This document shows positions 12,694 through 14,904 of a stretch of DNA of 14,904 bases, piece by piece. The stretch's first letter is position 1. Each line of letters opens with the position of its first letter. The stretch is taken from assembly GCA_031258615.1 (NCBI GenBank), contig JAIRMP010000105.1, positions 1-14,904 of the forward strand, given 5' to 3'. The notes under the pieces are model-generated. The model saw only the letters and a program-made list of their open reading frames with translations. It did no database searches and was not told the origin of the DNA. A program made the translations under genes and the position numbers. This DNA is from Spirochaetaceae bacterium. Its GTDB lineage: Bacteria; Spirochaetota; Spirochaetia; Treponematales; Breznakiellaceae.

Positions 12694-13820
12694 CCAACGA
12701 TGGAAAATATCTGCCCGGACATATTGTCCGCCGGGAATTTTGCCCTGCCGTCTTCGATACGCGCCCTGATGAAGCGCCGGATCGGCCTTGCCTCCAGGTT
12801 GCCGTCCAGCTTGACACGCTGTTTCCGTATGGCAAGGTCGTCTCGGGACGCAATCTTGCCCATGACTGGCTTCACTATGAGTTCAAAGCCGGTGAGGGCG
12901 GCAAACGGGTTGCCGGATAGGCAGAGCAGCGGCCTGCCACGGTATATTCCACAGAGAATCGCGCCGCCGGGCTTGGAATTGAGCCGCCAAAACAGTTTTT
13001 CAACGCCCAGAATCTTGAATACCTCGTGGAATATGTCTTTTTCACCGACACTCACCGCTCCTGTTGTAACAAGCGCGTCCAATTCCTCGATAACGGTGTC
13101 TATTTTCGCGGCAACCATGCCGGCCTCGTCCCCGCTTACCGGCAAAAACCTGGGAAAAAAGCCCAATTCCTTCATACGCAGACCGATCAGCGTCTCGTTG
13201 CTGTTGTATATCTTGCCGGGTGGAAGCGGCTTTCCCGCCGGGGCAAGCTCGTCGCCTGTACAGAGGAGGCCGACGGAGGGGAGGGCCTTCACCGGGACAT
13301 CCGCAAAGCCCATCGCGGACAGAATCGCGAGATGGGCAAAACTGAGCCGCTCTCCGGCCTCCACCAAAAGCTGCCCCTTCCTTATATCCTCGCCGGCGCG
13401 TACATAGTTTTCGTAAGCGCCGACAGGCTCGCTTACAAGAACTTCCGCGCCGCCGTTTTCGACACGCACATTCTCCTGCATAACCATGCAGTCCAGGCCC
13501 GCCGGAAACATCGCGCCCGTCATGATGCGGACGGCGTCCCCCCGCTCCAGCCTTTCCGTATAGACTTCGCCGGCGTAAACTGTTCCGGCAACGCGCAGCC
13601 GCGCCGGATTTGCCGGGGAAGCGCCCGCCGAATCGGCGCTACGCAGCGCAAACCCGTCAAACGGCGAGCGGTCAAACGGCGGGTTGTCTATGGGCGCGTA
13701 CATCCTGCCGGCACAAACTCTGCCCAAAGCCTCGTTTACCGGAATATTTTGGCTATCCTGCCTCGTGTAGACCTTGTCCAAGACGAGGCGTAACGCCTCT
13801 TCCGCTGTGATTCGTTCCAT
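12618..13820 (-). CDS. moeA: Molybdopterin molybdenumtransferase MoeA
   Basis: A 400-residue cytoplasmic enzyme that inserts molybdate (or tungstate) into adenylylated molybdopterin. Signatures are visible in order: NPPFDRSPFDGFALR (46-60), VRIMTGAMFPAG (97-108), YVRAGEDIRKG (139-149), TGDEL (188-192), IYNSNETLI (204-212), TTGAVSVGEKDIF (252-264; the family form is T-S-G-G-V-S-V-G-D), KPGGAI and CLSGNPFAALTGFE. The C-terminal domain IV is present. The ATG has GGAG with 7-nt spacing. It lies 12 nt after the mobB-like gene and overlaps the radical SAM gene, so all three form an operon. Its presence implies molybdo- or tungsto-enzymes in this organism, although none is encoded in the window. Confidence 0.94.
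   Translation of the reverse strand: MERITAEEALRLVLDKVYTRQDSQNIPVNEALGRVCAGRMYAPIDNPPFDRSPFDGFALRSADSAGASPANPARLRVAGTVYAGEVYTERLERGDAVRIMTGAMFPAGLDCMVMQENVRVENGGAEVLVSEPVGAYENYVRAGEDIRKGQLLVEAGERLSFAHLAILSAMGFADVPVKALPSVGLLCTGDELAPAGKPLPPGKIYNSNETLIGLRMKELGFFPRFLPVSGDEAGMVAAKIDTVIEELDALVTTGAVSVGEKDIFHEVFKILGVEKLFWRLNSKPGGAILCGIYRGRPLLCLSGNPFAALTGFELIVKPVMGKIASRDDLAIRKQRVKLDGNLEARPIRRFIRARIEDGRAKFPADNMSGQIFSIVGCNCLLDIPAGAALSAGSEVEALLY
12622..12636 (-). promoter_or_regulatory. Strong ribosome site without a canonical start codon (radical SAM gene)
   Basis: GGAGG on the minus strand at 12636-12632 is followed after 7 nt by ATA (12624-12622), in frame with the radical SAM gene and overlapping the moeA end (stop TAG at 12620-12618). 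No ATG, GTG or TTG lies in this frame between 12690 and the first conserved cysteines. Confidence 0.4.
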
Positions 13821-13832
13821 GGCTTTTCTCCA

Positions 13833-14402
13833 TTATAACTTTTTTGTAAAATCAAAGCCCGTTTTTGACAGGGCTTTCAGCAGTTTTTCAATGTCTTCCC
13901 CGGAAATGGGGCTTTGTAGTGTAAAATCTGATTTTCCGGCAACTTTTTGGGCGGACGGTTTGACGTTTTTTCCGCCGGAATTACAAATCATGATAAAAAA
14001 CGCGGGTTTTACGACCTCGCGGAGGCTGTTCGATTCGCAGATTATCGGGCCGGTTCCGCCGGATCGTTCCAAAAACGCGGCAAATCCTCTGGCAAGGGCC
14101 GACCGCAGGCAGCGCAGCCAGAATACCTGGCTTGCGCCTGCCGCAAGCAGCAGGGATGTATCTTTTGTTCCGGCGCGGGAGTTTTCCTCATCCAGGCAAA
14201 AATCCCCGGCTATCGCGCAGGCCCCGCACCCTTGTCCGCCTCGCGGACAAGGGCCGTCCCGGCTCTCAATGCCGGTAACTTTGAGCACGGTAACGGGCGT
14301 CCCGTTAAAATGTCTGACTAGCTCGGACGCAAGAAAGGTCTTGCCGGAATTGCGCCCCGTAGACCCAATTAAAATAAGGCGCTCACAGGTTTCCACGTCC
14401 AA
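13833..14402 (-). CDS. MobB-like P-loop protein with a Cys-rich insert
   Basis: A protein of 187-189 residues with a Walker A motif GSTGRNSGKT (residues 13-22 from the TTG at 14402), as in MobB, which binds GTP and assists molybdopterin dinucleotide formation. After the first strand-helix comes LKVTGI and then CPRGGQGCGAC with a further Cys (52, 59, 62, 69), absent from classical MobB and possibly a metal or Fe-S site (inference). KDTSLLLAAGASQVFWLR (80-97) and ICESNSLREVVKPAF are MobB-like core segments. Two starts are possible: TTG at 14402 or GTG at 14396. The GTG is favoured because the -10 box abuts the TTG. It is first in the operon with moeA and the radical SAM gene. The exact role is unproven. 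Confidence 0.75.
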   Translation of the reverse strand: MDVETCERLILIGSTGRNSGKTFLASELVRHFNGTPVTVLKVTGIESRDGPCPRGGQGCGACAIAGDFCLDEENSRAGTKDTSLLLAAGASQVFWLRCLRSALARGFAAFLERSGGTGPIICESNSLREVVKPAFFIMICNSGGKNVKPSAQKVAGKSDFTLQSPISGEDIEKLLKALSKTGFDFTKKL

Positions 14403-14433
14403 ATTCTACACCCCCACCCCCCATCAAAGTCAA
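14403..14433 (-). promoter_or_regulatory. Promoter of the mobB-like/moeA/radical SAM operon
   Basis: On the minus strand TTGACT (14428-14433) and TAGAAT (14403-14408) are 19 nt apart, longer than ideal. The spacer contains runs of six and five G. The -10 box ends 6 nt before the GTG at 14396, so the mRNA would be leaderless if that codon is used. Confidence 0.5.
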
Positions 14434-14732
14434 TGCAAGCAGGCAGGCAGGCAGGCAGGTTACGAGTCGGCCTTGCGAGCGGTTTTACAAGGAGGGTGGA
14501 GTTTGCGGTAAGCAAGCCGAAGGCTAGCGGCGCAAACTCCTATGCAAGCCGTAGGCTTGCACGCTGAGCGTGAAAGCAAGCGGGTTACGCGCTTCGGCCT
14601 TGCGAGCGGTTTTACAAGGAGGGTGGAGTTTGCGGAGACAAACGCGTAGCGGTTGTCCAATCGCGTAGTGCGCCGCAAACTCCTATGGCAAGCGTGAAGC
14701 GCTTGCCACGCAATGACGGCAGGCAGCCTGCC
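14434..14732. repeat. Right hairpin repeat cluster, same family as the left cluster
   Basis: CAGG repeats (from about 14440) and TTACGAGTCG lead into two units beginning CCTTGCGAGCGGTTTTACAA at 14471 and 14598 (spacing 127). Unit 1 has outer arms GGAGTTTGCG (14498-14507) and CGCAAACTCC (14531-14540), a hairpin GCAAGCC-GTA-GGCTTGC (14544-14560) and the near-palindrome CACGCT/AGCGTG (14560-14572). Unit 2 contains the GTA-loop hairpin 14637-14657 with one mismatch, enclosed in GGAGTTTGCGG and CCGCAAACTCC. It ends with an 8-bp hairpin GGCAAGCG/CGCTTGCC (14687-14707) and a palindrome GGCAGGC-A-GCCTGCC (14718-14732). No gene is supported here; the tail 14733-14832 is A/T-rich. Confidence 0.85.
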
Positions 14733-14832
14733 GCCTGCAAAACAAGAAAGCCCCCCATAAATCTATGTACAAATGTCATTTTTTTACAAAAAATTTTCAA
14801 AAATTCAAGCAAAATGCAATCTGCCGTCTATA

Positions 14833-14849
14833 TATAATATGTATGGAGG
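14833..14849 (+). promoter_or_regulatory. -10 box and ribosome site of the last gene
   Basis: TATAAT at 14833-14838 follows an A/T-rich tract (14770-14820) that could act as an UP element; no -35 match is evident. GGAGG at 14845-14849 stands 5 nt before the ATG at 14855. An in-frame ATG at 14843 is only 4 nt from the -10 box. Confidence 0.45.
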
Positions 14850-14854
14850 CATTG

Positions 14855-14904
14855 ATGAAAAATGCAAATAAAACCGAAACCCAAGCCGCCCGCGGCTTGG
14901 GGCG
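14855..14904 (+). CDS. Unidentified gene, first 16 codons only
   Basis: The frame opens with MKNANKTETQAARGLG and runs off the right edge, too short to name. GGAGG supports the ATG at 14855; the ATG at 14843 would add MEAL. The hairpin 14880-14901 lies within codons 9-16, in the same position relative to the start as the hairpin in potD, where it precedes a signal peptide. By analogy this could be the start of another exported protein, but that is only inference. Confidence 0.45.
   Translation, partial: MKNANKTETQAARGLG
14880..14901 (+). repeat. Perfect 10-bp hairpin inside the first codons of the last gene
   Basis: Arms CCCAAGCCGC (14880-14889) and GCGGCTTGGG (14892-14901) with two bases between them, 25 nt downstream of the A of the ATG at 14855. 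Confidence 0.85.

Noticed and set aside
12312..12853. Minus-strand frames overlapping the moeA/radical SAM junction
   Set aside because: They are out-of-frame shadows of two well-supported genes and show only Arg/Pro-rich sequence.
13832..13837. TATAAT before moeA as a separate promoter
   Set aside because: It overlaps the stop codon of the mobB-like gene (TTA TAA T), has no -35 partner, and moeA has a proper ribosome site in an operon.

Overview
The window looks like a chromosomal segment of a spirochaete, most likely a treponeme. The reasons are the tight cmk-rpsA pair, a PotD-type lipoprotein, a SurA-like periplasmic chaperone, a membrane pyrophosphatase, and G/C-rich hairpin repeat clusters between housekeeping genes. 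This is judged from gene content only; no rRNA or other marker is present, so the genus is an inference. There is no phage, insertion sequence, CRISPR array or tRNA.

Layout. 1-176: start of a membrane pyrophosphatase gene on the minus strand, with its promoter near 233-262. 263-640: cluster of hairpin repeats including a 101-bp tandem repeat. 795-1759: HxlR-type regulator (plus) convergent with 5-formyl-THF cyclo-ligase (minus); their stop codons share a TTAA. 1760-1965: divergent promoter region with an exact 17-bp direct repeat. 1966-4350: cmk and rpsA as a two-gene operon. 4351-5209: mostly empty stretch, then an unknown one-helix membrane protein with a heptad coiled coil. 5360-7171: pyruvate kinase with an extra C-terminal domain. 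7213-8680: surA-like chaperone gene followed by nusB on the minus strand. 8711-9006: promoter with palindrome and a structured leader for potD (9007-10137). 10167-11396: MdtG-like MFS exporter on the minus strand. 11435-11706: non-coding stretch with an inverted repeat and a run of 15 G. 11707-14402: minus-strand operon mobB-like, moeA, PflX-like radical SAM. 14434-14732: second cluster of the same hairpin repeats. 14855-14904: start of an unidentified gene.

Three themes stand out. First, several genes (HxlR, pyk, the MFS exporter, the mobB-like gene and perhaps the last gene) have a good -10 box only 4-9 nt before the start codon and no usable Shine-Dalgarno sequence, which predicts leaderless mRNAs; cmk has a short leader without a clear Shine-Dalgarno. 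Other genes (potD, rpsA, the cyclo-ligase, moeA) have ordinary ribosome sites. Second, the hairpin repeats keep their stems through compensatory base changes. Perfect 10-bp hairpins also lie inside the first codons of potD and of the last gene. Third, the mobB-like/moeA/PflX-like operon couples a P-loop protein with a Cys-rich insert, a molybdopterin molybdotransferase homologue and a radical SAM enzyme of unknown function. It is the best candidate here for an under-described pathway, possibly molybdenum or tungsten cofactor supply to an enzyme such as formate dehydrogenase.
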